From the NCBI GenBank assembly GCA_964511025.1, contig CAZEDK010000021.1, forward strand, positions 1 to 31,856: a DNA stretch of 31,856 nucleotides, given 5' to 3'. Shown piece after piece: positions 9,201 to 17,895 of this stretch. Every line of letters starts with the position of its first letter. Position 1 is the first letter of the stretch. Source of the DNA: CAZEDK01 sp964511025. Lineage in GTDB: Bacteria; Patescibacteriota; Gracilibacteria; UBA1369; GWF2-33-10. The position numbers and the translations under genes are program-made. The notes below the pieces were generated by a model. The model was not told the DNA's origin. It made no database searches and saw only the letters and a list, made by a program, of their open reading frames with translations.

Positions 9201-10666
9201 TCTTGCAACTTTTTTTGGAGATCAATCATGAAGCCATCAAATCTATTACTGTCTCCTGGTAATTGATCAAGCGAACAAAACTGTAAACAGCAGACTAGCT
9301 GAGTTGGGAAATTACTTACTTCGTGCCGTTCCAGTCTGCTTAAAGTCCCTCTTGGATGCATTTTTGCCACTCCCATCAATAATTTATCCAAATTATCATT
9401 CGGCATTTCAAATAAATTTCTGCCACTAAAAGCATGTATCGGTTTATTAGAACGCTCATCACTTTTTACAACTGAATATGCTCCCTCTTTAGGTCTCTTG
9501 GCTAAATAATATCGGTATTTTGCAGTGTTTTCTTTGTATTCTTGGTTGCCTACAGCTGATTCAGCTGCTGCCTGATCCTGATGCCAATTAATTCCCAAAT
9601 GTTTTGCCCTGGCTTCTGTGACAAGTAAAACATCAACCAACTGATTGCCATCAAAACGTTCATAAACTCGCGCTCTTGAAGGTGGTGGATTTTCTTTTGC
9701 AAAATCTTCTGCTGACATAAATGCAACTTTGTCTTGACCTTTGTCTACTAGAACGGCAAGCTCAAAATATGTCGACTTATCTTCTGCTTGAATAGCATCA
9801 TAAACATTTCCGGGCATCAAGGCTTCTCCATTTTCAACATACGACAAGATACTTGTAATAGCTTTTTCAAAAACACTTCCTCCGCTACAAGTCATTGCCT
9901 GTCGAATCTCAGGAGAGTCTATATGTCTTTTTATTAAATGCTGCGGATCAAATTTCAGCATGGCACAGCTAAAAGTTGTCTCTGGTAATTGCCCTATCAA
10001 TCGAGCCATTTCTTTGTAATCTTCACCACCTGTTTTGCTATATTCTTCCTCTAAAAATGGAATCAAATTCAAATTTTTCATCTCCATCATCAGCAAATAA
10101 GCTTGATCCGGATCTTGAAAAGAAAATGTAAAAGCATCTCCTCCATCTTCGAGTACCAAATAACAATTGTATTTCGCAGCAATTTGCGAAACAAGTTTTT
10201 TAAAGAATTTATCAAATTTAGCCTTGAGAAGACGTAAAATTCTTGAAATCGGAGTATATCCGCCAAGATCCACTTTCACTGTGTATGGCCACTGATACTG
10301 CACATCAAAACAAGCTTCCAAATCCAAATCGGCATCTATTCTTTTCTGAAAAGCAATCATTGGATCACGAAACCAAGGTTCTGCGATTCCATTTAAAAAA
10401 GCCAGTTTTGCTAATTTTTTTTGTTTATCTGCGTCTAAAGCACCAAATCCATCAACAATAGTCGCGTCAACGCCAAGTATTCCTTCTTCTTGAGCAAATT
10501 CAACCAATCGTAATCTATTCTGTGTGTTAGTTTGCAATGCTAGCAACTCTCTTGCCACAAGCGATTTTACTACTCTTTCCAAAGTATTCTCATTACTGCC
10601 ACCATCTGGAGGAAAACTTGATAAAACGGCTTGATAAATATGTGACTGTAAATTATCAATTCCCAT
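6215..10666 (-). CDS. Giant soluble-adenylyl-cyclase-like protein with degenerate STAND ATPase and helical repeats
   Basis: A 1483-aa cytoplasmic protein without signal peptide or membrane helix. The order resembles soluble adenylyl cyclases (cyclase, cyclase, AAA_16/STAND ATPase, helical repeats). Domain 1 (about 125-300) has VDLGGYTPIS and EDGGDAFTFSF; Asp133 and Asp177 match the two metal-binding Asp of class III cyclases. Domain 2 (about 455-590) keeps GVDAGPCEIGSVSGG but not the first metal Asp. At about 610-860 an AAA_16-like region follows (PLFVGMQDLVARLE), but the P-loop position reads QGSGSNALLD with no GK[ST], and the Walker B position reads VVVLKNTDHI with no acidic pair. A GHPLYAQ motif matches the GNPLF of that family. 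The C-terminal 550 residues look like TPR-type helices. Cyclase homology is fairly secure; activity is not. Confidence 0.7.
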   Translation of the reverse strand: MGIDNLQSHIYQAVLSSFPPDGGSNENTLERVVKSLVARELLALQTNTQNRLRLVEFAQEEGILGVDATIVDGFGALDADKQKKLAKLAFLNGIAEPWFRDPMIAFQKRIDADLDLEACFDVQYQWPYTVKVDLGGYTPISRILRLLKAKFDKFFKKLVSQIAAKYNCYLVLEDGGDAFTFSFQDPDQAYLLMMEMKNLNLIPFLEEEYSKTGGEDYKEMARLIGQLPETTFSCAMLKFDPQHLIKRHIDSPEIRQAMTCSGGSVFEKAITSILSYVENGEALMPGNVYDAIQAEDKSTYFELAVLVDKGQDKVAFMSAEDFAKENPPPSRARVYERFDGNQLVDVLLVTEARAKHLGINWHQDQAAAESAVGNQEYKENTAKYRYYLAKRPKEGAYSVVKSDERSNKPIHAFSGRNLFEMPNDNLDKLLMGVAKMHPRGTLSRLERHEVSNFPTQLVCCLQFCSLDQLPGDSNRFDGFMIDLQKKLQELGADNFAPMFKQDENKIDITMRLGNSKLDAVLRVIKEAVDQLKILGFEAVAGVDAGPCEIGSVSGGGIIGANRAMSAAKKVGYAMMILSRAVGLGRLSESILVDLGNADLKGYAEKQRVFVFGEAMKKPLFVGMQDLVARLETVIADLGQVDKPGTAFVQGSGSNALLDYAEGFLRHAANVAVISYDPLADRQNGKGFFDRILSGIADVKRADLSAGDDPGKVMRLEAATCVNEEYSLSAAIGNYTGKPIVVVLKNTDHIPPEILTVFIKMTQSFPGRFSLLGSFAEGALTDLAPDQTLFAENLTLDDTVARILHRHYHVDCDDGAQLVELLHKKYKVDAEEIKKQIIGHPLYAQSSSEDLPFDIVEQFVAMSKKTPSGKWEFNMSETREVIGEAADVLAVASLMHGDFAITDLRAVANGFFGQNMTDTVLEGHLNSFVAQEGNDVQLSPFLTRSDTGFRCLASTLRRSDHYIEPYPQNRDKLIAAAYTNHLRRFNLAVEGPLQIDDNNFEAYRQAFNLLERMQVRNGREDDLKRLAIALDSYAARTGRTLQMREELHVIGVLLQPSGGSTELDQVAWINNRMHYAQAMILSDNLDVADKIITEAIDTINNFSEPQSEDLKVAITNGAFELANLRRMKREKIILTPGKKGIEEATGSYLLAHRVFDDQKAKLPQQSYLPRIQAAMLSAYDLYTELQTTLQSTEKLEELSQIQQNLAICKTNIDQIERDFQMLHVTPPEAITFEFRKSLALARRIWLLAFRTYVLLKKSLKQDVVADVEAFYDGGLSLRAVYVTEVRNPIEEMLLLEVLISPFFHPVACFSEVVPSRFANIKEFAVRYKSIIDQQGDNLDPRIQIHAYTGIGEIFRFEAQSQEKAGNNAVAKIEYEKAIKEYKKIMRLTAIPGLLNQQYILFATINILNCSYHLAELGNESYVQEAEAYFTQQLSHFKKAVPVDRINTALDWVNENVMDIFQTEGCDFGRQNISKLQEIVNQLKI

Positions 10667-10686
10667 TACTTTTGTATTAATTATTC

Positions 10687-10719
10687 TTGTTAAAAATCTT
10701 ACTTCAGGGTATAATTATA
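10687..10719. promoter_or_regulatory. Divergent promoter with palindromic shared -10
   Basis: On the plus strand TTGTTA (10687-10692), a 17-nt spacer and TATAAT (10710-10715) drive the surface-protein gene, with a start near 10722. The 10-bp palindrome TATAATTATA (10710-10719) also reads TATAAT on the minus strand at 10719-10714, which would give the giant cyclase-like gene a leader of about 40 nt. The minus-strand -35 is weak (TTTATT). Confidence 0.6.
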
Positions 10720-10747
10720 AGATTTTTTTAAAAATAAATAAAGCTGT

Positions 10748-13700
10748 ATGAATAAAATTGTTTCAACTATTATTCCGTTATTATTTTTGAGTTTCTTTTT
10801 TACCACACCACAGCAGACGCAAGCTTTGTGCGCTATTGATCCGTCTACAGGAGCTTGCGAGTATAACGACCATGATAATGATTATGATTATTATAAAGAT
10901 TATGATGAAGATGAGGATGGATATACATATTATGATGACTGTGATGATAGCGATTCAACAATACATTCAACAGTCAAATATTATGTAGATTCTGATAAAG
11001 ATGGTTATGGATCAACTAGTTATGAATACAAATGTTCCAGTACACCGCCAAGCGGTTATTCAAAATATAGTACAGATTGCGCGACAAGCAATTCAAGCAA
11101 ATGGCAAACTGCAACGTTTTATAAAGATACTGATAAAGATACCTATGGCTCAACCTCAACAGAAAATGTATGCTATGGAAGCTCCACACCTTCAGGATAT
11201 TCTACAAAAAATACAGATAATTGTCCGGATATTTCCAACTCAAGTCAAACAGATACTGATAAAGATGGCAAAGGAGACATGTGTGATGATGACGATGATG
11301 GTGATGGAACTGTTGATAGTTCAGATTGCGCTTCTACAGACTCCACAAGGTGGACAACTAATCCATATTATGTAGATTACGACGTTGATGGTGTTGGTAC
11401 AGGAGACGCAGAATATCTGTGTTATAGTTCAGAACCTGAGTTTTTTTCAACATCTGGAGGTGACTGTAATGATTCAGATGCGAACATTCAAGAAGAAAAA
11501 GCATACTATTTAGACAGCGATGATGATGGCTACGGAACAGGCAATTCAGAATTATTATGTTACAACTCGGCACCTAGCAATTATTCAGACAAAGGTGCGG
11601 ATAATTGTCCAGATATATCCAACACAGATCAGGCAGATTCTGACAGTGATGGCATAGGAAACGCTTGTGATGAAGTAGAATATGATTTTGAAGATAGTCT
11701 ATATTGGGACGCTTCTGATTCCAAATTATTTGCAGATAGTACAATTATCGATAACAGTTCAATTGCAAGAATTACAAACAAAATCAATCTTGACACTGAT
11801 GAAGAAAGTTTAATAATAAGAGGCTGGTTATACGACGAAGAAGATTTGGGCTGGCTAAGTTTATATTGTGATAATGGTGATAACATGGGCACAGTTTGTG
11901 GCGAAGGAGAAGGTGCTAATTACGAAATAACAATAGATTCAGAAGGTTATCTTACAGGAGCTGCTTGGAGTAGCGGATTAGAACAATATGTATATTTTCA
12001 AAAAAATGATGGCAATGGCGTAAAACTGAATAATGAGAGTAAAATTTTCACAGGTTATAGTTCAGTCGATAGTTACGGTGATATATATTTTGATGATTCT
12101 ACTTATATAGTTTGCTTAAAAGATACAACTGATAATGTAGGAGAAGGATGTATAGATGATGAAGAGCTAGTTGAGGAAGAAGAACAAACGCCAACTGTGC
12201 AAAGTGGCTCTCAAGACAGTGATGGCGATTTAATATCAGATACAGAAGAAGGACGGGCAGAAGAAAAAAATTATGTTTATATAAATTATGAAGATTGTCC
12301 AGATGGATATTTCTGTAGCGATGGCGCCTGTGTTATAAAAGAAGAACCTGTGAATTTTAATCTGACAATCAAAGATGCAGGTGTAGATAGCTCTGATGCC
12401 ACACATTTTTATGTAGATATTTGCGCTGAAAAAAATAGCGCCACAAATGTTGATTATAGTTTAACGGCCAACGGAAAAGAAAAAACTTTAACATACGCTC
12501 AATCGATCAATGCAGACAGCTGTACAAGATTATACACATGGGGCTTTAGTTATTATGGAGTAGATAGTAATTCGCTTGGATGTTATGACATATCAGCAAA
12601 AGTAGATTCCAAAGAAGCCTTTGAAGAAGATAACGAAACAGACAATACAATTACAAAAAAAGTGTGTTTTGGTCGAGATTTAGATATAATTGATGTTGGC
12701 ATTGATAACGTATATGAAACCGGATATTATGTAGACATCGAAGCGAAGAACGAAGATATAAACGGTATTGAATTTTCTTTGAGCGCAAATGGTATAGAAA
12801 ATACTCTTTCTTATGCAGACACAGTAACTGCAAACACAACTGTTAGATTGTACTCTTGGGGTTTTAGTTATTATGGCATAGATGCTGAAAAAGCTAATGA
12901 ATATGATGTATATGTCACCGTAGATCCATTAAACAAAATTGAAGAATCTGACGAAGAGAATAATACTTTCACAAAAGCAAAAGAAGATGCTCAGATTGCA
13001 AGTTCTTTCTTGGCAAAATTAGCAAACTTTTTAAAAGCAGACGCTTTGGAAAGTAGTTGTATTGACAGTGATGGAGGTCTAAATGCTCAAGTCTATGGAT
13101 ATACAAAAGGAAACTGGTATAGCGATAACGATGACAGTCAGCATAATGATTATTGTAATGGTTTATATAGTGTTTATGAAATGTATTGCAATGAATCGGG
13201 ACAGGGCAATCTTCAGGTAGTAGATTGCGGCTACAATGAAATTTGCCAAGAAGGAGTCTGCGTTCCTTCAGAAGAAGATGTTTACGTGATTTGTACAGAA
13301 AGTGATAACGGTTACGATATTTATAACAAAGGTACGAATACAGGCATATATTATATAACCGGAGAAAATGTAGATATTGAAGATAGTTGTAGCTCTGATA
13401 GCCAAATAAAAGAAGTTTACTGTACAGACAATTCAACTAACCCTGCGAATAATAGGGATACCGATAGTGACGGAATTCCTGATTATCAAGATACCGATAG
13501 CGATAACGACTGTATTTCTGACAAAATAGAAGGCGGAGCGAGCAATCTAGGCGACACGCCTGTAGATACTGATGGTGACGGCATACCTGATTACGTAGAT
13601 AGCGATAGCGACAATGATGAGGTTGATGACGCAAAAGAAGGTAATTCAACATGTAATAGCTATGATGATCCTGAAGAACCTAGCAATCCAGATGACCCAG

Positions 13701-15601
13701 AAAACCCTGTTGATCCGGAAATGCCTGCTGACGACGATCCAGATAACCCACCAATTGACACCGGAGGTGATGGAACGCCTGATTATCAAGACCCAGAAGA
13801 ACCAAGCAATAATGACGGAGGTGGAACTGTCACAATTTATCCAGCTGACGACATAGACGGTGACAGCAAGCCAAACTATCAAGACCCCGACAGCAATGAA
13901 GACGGAATAACTGACGGAGATCAAACAGGAGATAGTGATGGAGATGGTACTCCTGATGGCTACGAACTTGATCTTTATATCACAGCACAAATTTTTCCAG
14001 ATCCGTCTTCCAGTTCAAAAATTGCCGGAGATGAAGGTTATACAATAGTTTTTGAAGTGTATGGCAGTGCAAATACAGCAGATTTAACAATAGATAACAC
14101 ATCAATAATAGCTACAAATAATTTAGTAACAGATCAGATAACAAATACTGGATCTTATGAGCCTGAATTAAAGAAAATTGATGATACAGACAACGAATGG
14201 GAAATTTTCTCAGCAGTACCAACCGGAATAACGGGTAATGATTTCTGTGGATCTAATACAAATTACGAATACGTTATATCCAAAATAAACGTTGAAGTGA
14301 ATGGTCAAGAATTTGAAACTACAATTTTAAATGATAAAAATCATACAGATGGCATTTCGTTAAGTTATGATAATCCGGTAGAGATAACAAATCTTTCATT
14401 TGAAGATGATTTGCCTTATTTCGCTTCAGAAGATCAAACCCAACAAGAAGTGCAAGCAAATATTTCAATTCATGATACTATAAACAATGCTGATATTACA
14501 TACGAATTATCTGCTAATAACAATACAGGAACACCAATAATATACACATTCGTTGCAAGTGGCACGAATCCTTATACAAAAAATTATGCTTACGATGAAG
14601 ATGGCGAAACAACTTTAATCGTAGAAGCTGACAACACATCTGATAGTGGTGAAATAACAAACGAATTGCTCACAACAAAATCAAAATACGCAGTTGACAC
14701 TACAACAGTACAAACCTGTCAAATGTCATTGCCATGGGACCAAGAAGGTGAAAACATATTGAGCAAGCACAAAGTAAATATTTCAGGCATTGTAGCTGGA
14801 AGTAAAAATACAAATGCAATAACAGTTGGCTCTTCAAGCAAAACCATGCTTGCGACTCTAAATAAAAATATAAATAAATTTTCTGGGTCGTCAAATAGTT
14901 CACAGGTGGGCGTTGAATTGATCGAGTTAGTCGATGGAAATTTGCATATTGATGAAAGCAAACTAAGCGACTATTTAAATGGTTATGATGAGTCAAGCAT
15001 TGATATAGTAACCTTTATAGTCGATGGAAATGTTTATATAGATAGCAATATTACGTCTAAAAATATTATTATAATTACAAAAGAAAACAGCGATGAAAAT
15101 AACAATATTTATATAAGAAATGATGTACATTATATAGTGGGCGCACTAATTGCTTCCGGCGGAGTGTATAGATATGAAGAAGGCCTTGATCCTGTCGGCG
15201 GAATACCAAACATAGCAGATTTTGAGGTTACAGATCAGTTCTTACTTGAAGGCATACTCATTAGCAAAGACAACACATTAAGCTCAAAAGATTATTCTAC
15301 ACTTAATGAAAGCGAAAAAAATAAAGATTTAAGTTCTTTAAGTGATTTTGGTTGCAAACCCGCAGATCCTGATGACAATGGTAATCCAAATGGTGATCCT
15401 AATGATTTGGACAGCTGTGAAGATGGCATACAAGCTGGCAAGCTAATACCTTCAGGTTTAACAATAAATGATATAGAAATAAGCGGAAACACTGTCAGCG
15501 GATTTGCAAATGGAAAAAATTCATACAGTGACAGTAGCGAAGAGTTTTATTATCCTGTATTTATATTGTACAAAGCTGTCAACAGTACTCTATTCAAATA
15601 A
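10748..15601 (+). CDS. Secreted Asp-rich surface protein with TSP3/MopE-like and CARDB-like repeats
   Basis: A very acidic 1617-aa exported protein. Residues 1-26 form a Sec signal peptide with likely cleavage after TQA. Residues about 40-310 contain MopE-like YYxDxDxDGYG units and thrombospondin type 3-like calcium-binding repeats (DTDKDGKGDMCDDDDDGDG). Two CARDB-like beta domains follow at about 535-745, sharing YTWGFSYYGVD and YSWGFSYYGID. A second Asp-rich TSP3 block with a Pro/Asp/Glu linker lies at about 890-1075. The C-terminal part has a beta-rich segment (VDGNVYIDSNIT, GALIASGGVY) that I associate with CPR surface proteins. No C-terminal anchor is visible; it ends YYPVFILYKAVNSTLFK and may be shortened. 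A calcium-stabilised adhesin or stalk is an inference. It diverges from the cyclase-like gene. Confidence 0.85.
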   Translation: MNKIVSTIIPLLFLSFFFTTPQQTQALCAIDPSTGACEYNDHDNDYDYYKDYDEDEDGYTYYDDCDDSDSTIHSTVKYYVDSDKDGYGSTSYEYKCSSTPPSGYSKYSTDCATSNSSKWQTATFYKDTDKDTYGSTSTENVCYGSSTPSGYSTKNTDNCPDISNSSQTDTDKDGKGDMCDDDDDGDGTVDSSDCASTDSTRWTTNPYYVDYDVDGVGTGDAEYLCYSSEPEFFSTSGGDCNDSDANIQEEKAYYLDSDDDGYGTGNSELLCYNSAPSNYSDKGADNCPDISNTDQADSDSDGIGNACDEVEYDFEDSLYWDASDSKLFADSTIIDNSSIARITNKINLDTDEESLIIRGWLYDEEDLGWLSLYCDNGDNMGTVCGEGEGANYEITIDSEGYLTGAAWSSGLEQYVYFQKNDGNGVKLNNESKIFTGYSSVDSYGDIYFDDSTYIVCLKDTTDNVGEGCIDDEELVEEEEQTPTVQSGSQDSDGDLISDTEEGRAEEKNYVYINYEDCPDGYFCSDGACVIKEEPVNFNLTIKDAGVDSSDATHFYVDICAEKNSATNVDYSLTANGKEKTLTYAQSINADSCTRLYTWGFSYYGVDSNSLGCYDISAKVDSKEAFEEDNETDNTITKKVCFGRDLDIIDVGIDNVYETGYYVDIEAKNEDINGIEFSLSANGIENTLSYADTVTANTTVRLYSWGFSYYGIDAEKANEYDVYVTVDPLNKIEESDEENNTFTKAKEDAQIASSFLAKLANFLKADALESSCIDSDGGLNAQVYGYTKGNWYSDNDDSQHNDYCNGLYSVYEMYCNESGQGNLQVVDCGYNEICQEGVCVPSEEDVYVICTESDNGYDIYNKGTNTGIYYITGENVDIEDSCSSDSQIKEVYCTDNSTNPANNRDTDSDGIPDYQDTDSDNDCISDKIEGGASNLGDTPVDTDGDGIPDYVDSDSDNDEVDDAKEGNSTCNSYDDPEEPSNPDDPENPVDPEMPADDDPDNPPIDTGGDGTPDYQDPEEPSNNDGGGTVTIYPADDIDGDSKPNYQDPDSNEDGITDGDQTGDSDGDGTPDGYELDLYITAQIFPDPSSSSKIAGDEGYTIVFEVYGSANTADLTIDNTSIIATNNLVTDQITNTGSYEPELKKIDDTDNEWEIFSAVPTGITGNDFCGSNTNYEYVISKINVEVNGQEFETTILNDKNHTDGISLSYDNPVEITNLSFEDDLPYFASEDQTQQEVQANISIHDTINNADITYELSANNNTGTPIIYTFVASGTNPYTKNYAYDEDGETTLIVEADNTSDSGEITNELLTTKSKYAVDTTTVQTCQMSLPWDQEGENILSKHKVNISGIVAGSKNTNAITVGSSSKTMLATLNKNINKFSGSSNSSQVGVELIELVDGNLHIDESKLSDYLNGYDESSIDIVTFIVDGNVYIDSNITSKNIIIITKENSDENNNIYIRNDVHYIVGALIASGGVYRYEEGLDPVGGIPNIADFEVTDQFLLEGILISKDNTLSSKDYSTLNESEKNKDLSSLSDFGCKPADPDDNGNPNGDPNDLDSCEDGIQAGKLIPSGLTINDIEISGNTVSGFANGKNSYSDSSEEFYYPVFILYKAVNSTLFK

Positions 15602-17020
15602 AAATTCTTTGAGCCAGTCCCCACTTATTTCTTGATGTGGGGACATGGCTTTTGCAAAAATCTTTTGAATTTCTTTTAATTGTTCTTTTGAAGAAGCTTC
15701 AAATCTTAAAGTAAGATTAGGACTAGTATTTGAACATCTGACAATACCCCATTCCGTTTCACTAAAATTTACTCTAACTCCATCTAAAGTTAAACAGTCA
15801 TCATAAGTATTTAAAAAGTATTCTTTTAATCTATCAACAACTTCAAATTTCGATTCATCGCTACATGGAACTTTGATTTCAGGAGTTGTGTGTGTATTTG
15901 GAATATCAGAAAGCAATGAAGACAAATTTTGATTCTGAGTTGAAAGTATATATGCAATCTTTGCCGCACCAAAAAGTGCGTCATCAAAACCATAATAATC
16001 CTCCCCAAAAAATAAATGCCCGGAAACTTCTCCACCAAGCAAAGCTTTTTCTTCTTTCATCCTAGTTTCAATAAAAGAATGTCCAGTAGGTGAGACACAA
16101 CAATGTCCACCAAGTTTGTTTATTTCATTTTTGAGATTAAGTGAACATTTCACATCAAAAACAACCTTAGCTCTCGGATATTTTGACAACAAATCCCTAC
16201 TGAGAAATATCAAAATATTATCAGAAGTCTGTAATTTTCCTTTGTCATCAACGACACCCAGTCTATCCCCGTCACCATCAAAGGCAAAACCGACATCTAT
16301 TTCATTATTTTTACACAAATCCATAAGCTCTGTAACATTTTTCTCATACTCAGGATTGGCTTCATGATTTGGAAAATTTCCATCCGGCTCATTATATAAT
16401 TCAATCACATCCGCTCCTAACGCTCGCAACAAAATACCAGCATAAGGACCTGCAGCACCATTGCCACTGTCGATAGCTATTTTTAAAGGTTTTTTGAATG
16501 TAAATTTTTGTTTCAAGTCTTCAATATAATCAGCAAATAAATTTGGAGTATCTAATATTTCACCTTGAGTTTTGCTAATCAGAAATTGAGAATTTTCAAT
16601 TTGTTTACGAATAATTTGTAATTTTTCACCACAAATACTATGTGCAGCTTTGCCAACAATTTTCAGACCACTATATTCTTTTGGATTGTGACTAGCGGTA
16701 ATAACAACGCCTCCGTCCAAATCATATTTACAAACCGCGTAATAAATCAAAGGCGACGTAACCATCCCAAAGTCAATCACGTCACAGCCTACAGAAAGCA
16801 ATCCTTTTATAAATGCTTTGCTAAACACCTCTCCAGTCAGCCTAACATCTCTCCCAATTGCTACTTTCCGTCCTTCATTAACAATCAGATATGAGCCTAT
16901 CCCTTTACCAAGCAAGTACATCGCCTCTTCATCCAAATCGGCAAGCGGATAATCAGCACTTGACATAGCAATGCCTCTAACATCATAAGCTCGAAAGATT
17001 TGTGGGTTAATTTTTGTCAT
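15590..17020 (-). CDS. Phosphomannomutase/phosphoglucomutase
   Basis: A 476-aa alpha-D-phosphohexomutase interconverting hexose 6- and 1-phosphates for sugar-nucleotide and envelope polysaccharide synthesis. It has the phosphoserine loop TASHNP (Ser110), the metal loop DGDGDR (Asp248, Asp250, Asp252), the sugar-binding GGEVSGH (about 329-335) and the phosphate-binding RCSNTSPNLTLRFE near the C-terminus. The bacterial ManB/AlgC-type bifunctional PMM/PGM is most likely; substrate preference cannot be read from sequence. The start ATG at 17020 lies 14 nt from a palindromic promoter shared with uppP. The 3' end overlaps the surface-protein gene by 12 nt. Confidence 0.93.
   Translation of the reverse strand: MTKINPQIFRAYDVRGIAMSSADYPLADLDEEAMYLLGKGIGSYLIVNEGRKVAIGRDVRLTGEVFSKAFIKGLLSVGCDVIDFGMVTSPLIYYAVCKYDLDGGVVITASHNPKEYSGLKIVGKAAHSICGEKLQIIRKQIENSQFLISKTQGEILDTPNLFADYIEDLKQKFTFKKPLKIAIDSGNGAAGPYAGILLRALGADVIELYNEPDGNFPNHEANPEYEKNVTELMDLCKNNEIDVGFAFDGDGDRLGVVDDKGKLQTSDNILIFLSRDLLSKYPRAKVVFDVKCSLNLKNEINKLGGHCCVSPTGHSFIETRMKEEKALLGGEVSGHLFFGEDYYGFDDALFGAAKIAYILSTQNQNLSSLLSDIPNTHTTPEIKVPCSDESKFEVVDRLKEYFLNTYDDCLTLDGVRVNFSETEWGIVRCSNTSPNLTLRFEASSKEQLKEIQKIFAKAMSPHQEISGDWLKEFLFE
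15617..15644. repeat. Hairpin at the convergent end of the surface protein and phosphohexomutase
   Basis: A perfect 8-bp GC-rich stem, GTCCCCAC (15617-15624) and GTGGGGAC (15637-15644) with a 12-nt loop, lies 16 nt after the surface-protein stop and inside the last codons of the phosphohexomutase gene. On the plus strand only a short CTTTT follows; on the minus strand GAATTTTTA follows after a gap. It may be a weak bidirectional terminator. Confidence 0.45.
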
Positions 17021-17049
17021 ATTGGAAAAAATCTGTTAAGATCTTAACA
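17014..17049. promoter_or_regulatory. Divergent promoter with 16-bp palindrome (phosphohexomutase / uppP)
   Basis: TGTTAAGATCTTAACA (17034-17049) is a perfect 16-bp palindrome. It carries a -10 TAAGAT on both strands (17037-17042 plus, 17046-17041 minus). On the plus strand TTGTCA (17014-17019) with a 17-nt spacer completes a near-consensus uppP promoter with a start near 17049. The minus-strand -35 is weak (TTTGTT). The palindrome could also bind a dimeric regulator. Confidence 0.6.
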
Positions 17050-17076
17050 AAGTTTCTTTAAAAACAAAAATTTTTG

Positions 17077-17895
17077 ATGCTAGATATCTTAAAATCAATA
17101 ATTCTTGGTGTAGTTGAGGGAATTACAGAATTTTTGCCAATATCGTCTACCGGACATTTAATCTTAGTTAATCAATTTATTTCTTTTGATGAAGATTTTA
17201 CAAAAAAATTTGATGTTATAATTCAACTCGGGGCGATATTTTCAGTGCTTGTAATTTTTTACAAAAAACTTTTTAAGTTCAACTTCTCGACTCTATTTAT
17301 CAAGAAAACTTTTAAAGGTTTATTTCAAAGTGAAAGTTTTGATTTATGGAAAAAAGTAATTGTTGCAGTTTTTCCAGCTTTGTTTTTTGGGGCGTTGTTA
17401 CATGACAAAATTGAAAAACTTTTATTTAACCCTTTTACTGTAGCTATAGCGTTAATAGTCGGAGGGATCATTTTAATTATTTTAGAAAATAGAAAACAAA
17501 AAAGTCATATTCAATCTTTTCAAGATTTAACTTATAAAACAGCTTTTTTCATTGGATTAATTCAATGTTTAGCTTTGATTCCGGGAACGTCGAGATCAGC
17601 AGCTACAATAATTGGAGCAATGCTTCTTGGATGCAATCGCAAACTTGCCGTTGAATTTTCTTTTTTTCTTGCAATTCCTACCATGATAGCGGCAACAGCT
17701 TTTTCATTGCTCAAAATAGGCTTTCAAATGACAACAAATCAATCTTTAATACTTTTCATCGGATTTTTAGTTTCTTTTTTTACTGCATGGCTTGTAGTCA
17801 AAGCATTTTTAAATTTTATAAGCAAAAAAGATTTTAAAGATTTTGGATATTATAGAATTATTTTAGGAATAGTTGTCTTAATTTATTTTTTGTAA
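17077..17895 (+). CDS. uppP: Undecaprenyl-diphosphatase (BacA/UppP family)
   Basis: A 272-aa polytopic membrane enzyme that dephosphorylates undecaprenyl diphosphate to recycle the lipid carrier for peptidoglycan and surface polysaccharides. The first signature, GVVEGITEFLPISSTGHL, is near residues 10-27, and the second, GTSRSAATI, is in the middle of the protein; together they carry the catalytic Glu, Ser and Arg. ATG 17077 is preferred over the TTG one codon upstream. The gene is driven from the palindromic divergent promoter opposite the phosphohexomutase and overlaps the convergent nadM by 18 nt. Confidence 0.95.
   Translation: MLDILKSIILGVVEGITEFLPISSTGHLILVNQFISFDEDFTKKFDVIIQLGAIFSVLVIFYKKLFKFNFSTLFIKKTFKGLFQSESFDLWKKVIVAVFPALFFGALLHDKIEKLLFNPFTVAIALIVGGIILIILENRKQKSHIQSFQDLTYKTAFFIGLIQCLALIPGTSRSAATIIGAMLLGCNRKLAVEFSFFLAIPTMIAATAFSLLKIGFQMTTNQSLILFIGFLVSFFTAWLVVKAFLNFISKKDFKDFGYYRIILGIVVLIYFL

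Noticed and set aside
12969..13990. Minus-strand frames of 71-155 codons inside the surface-protein gene
   Set aside because: They are shadows produced by the GAT/GAC-rich repeats; their translations are low-complexity (Leu/Tyr/His/Arg-rich) and no neighbour context supports them.
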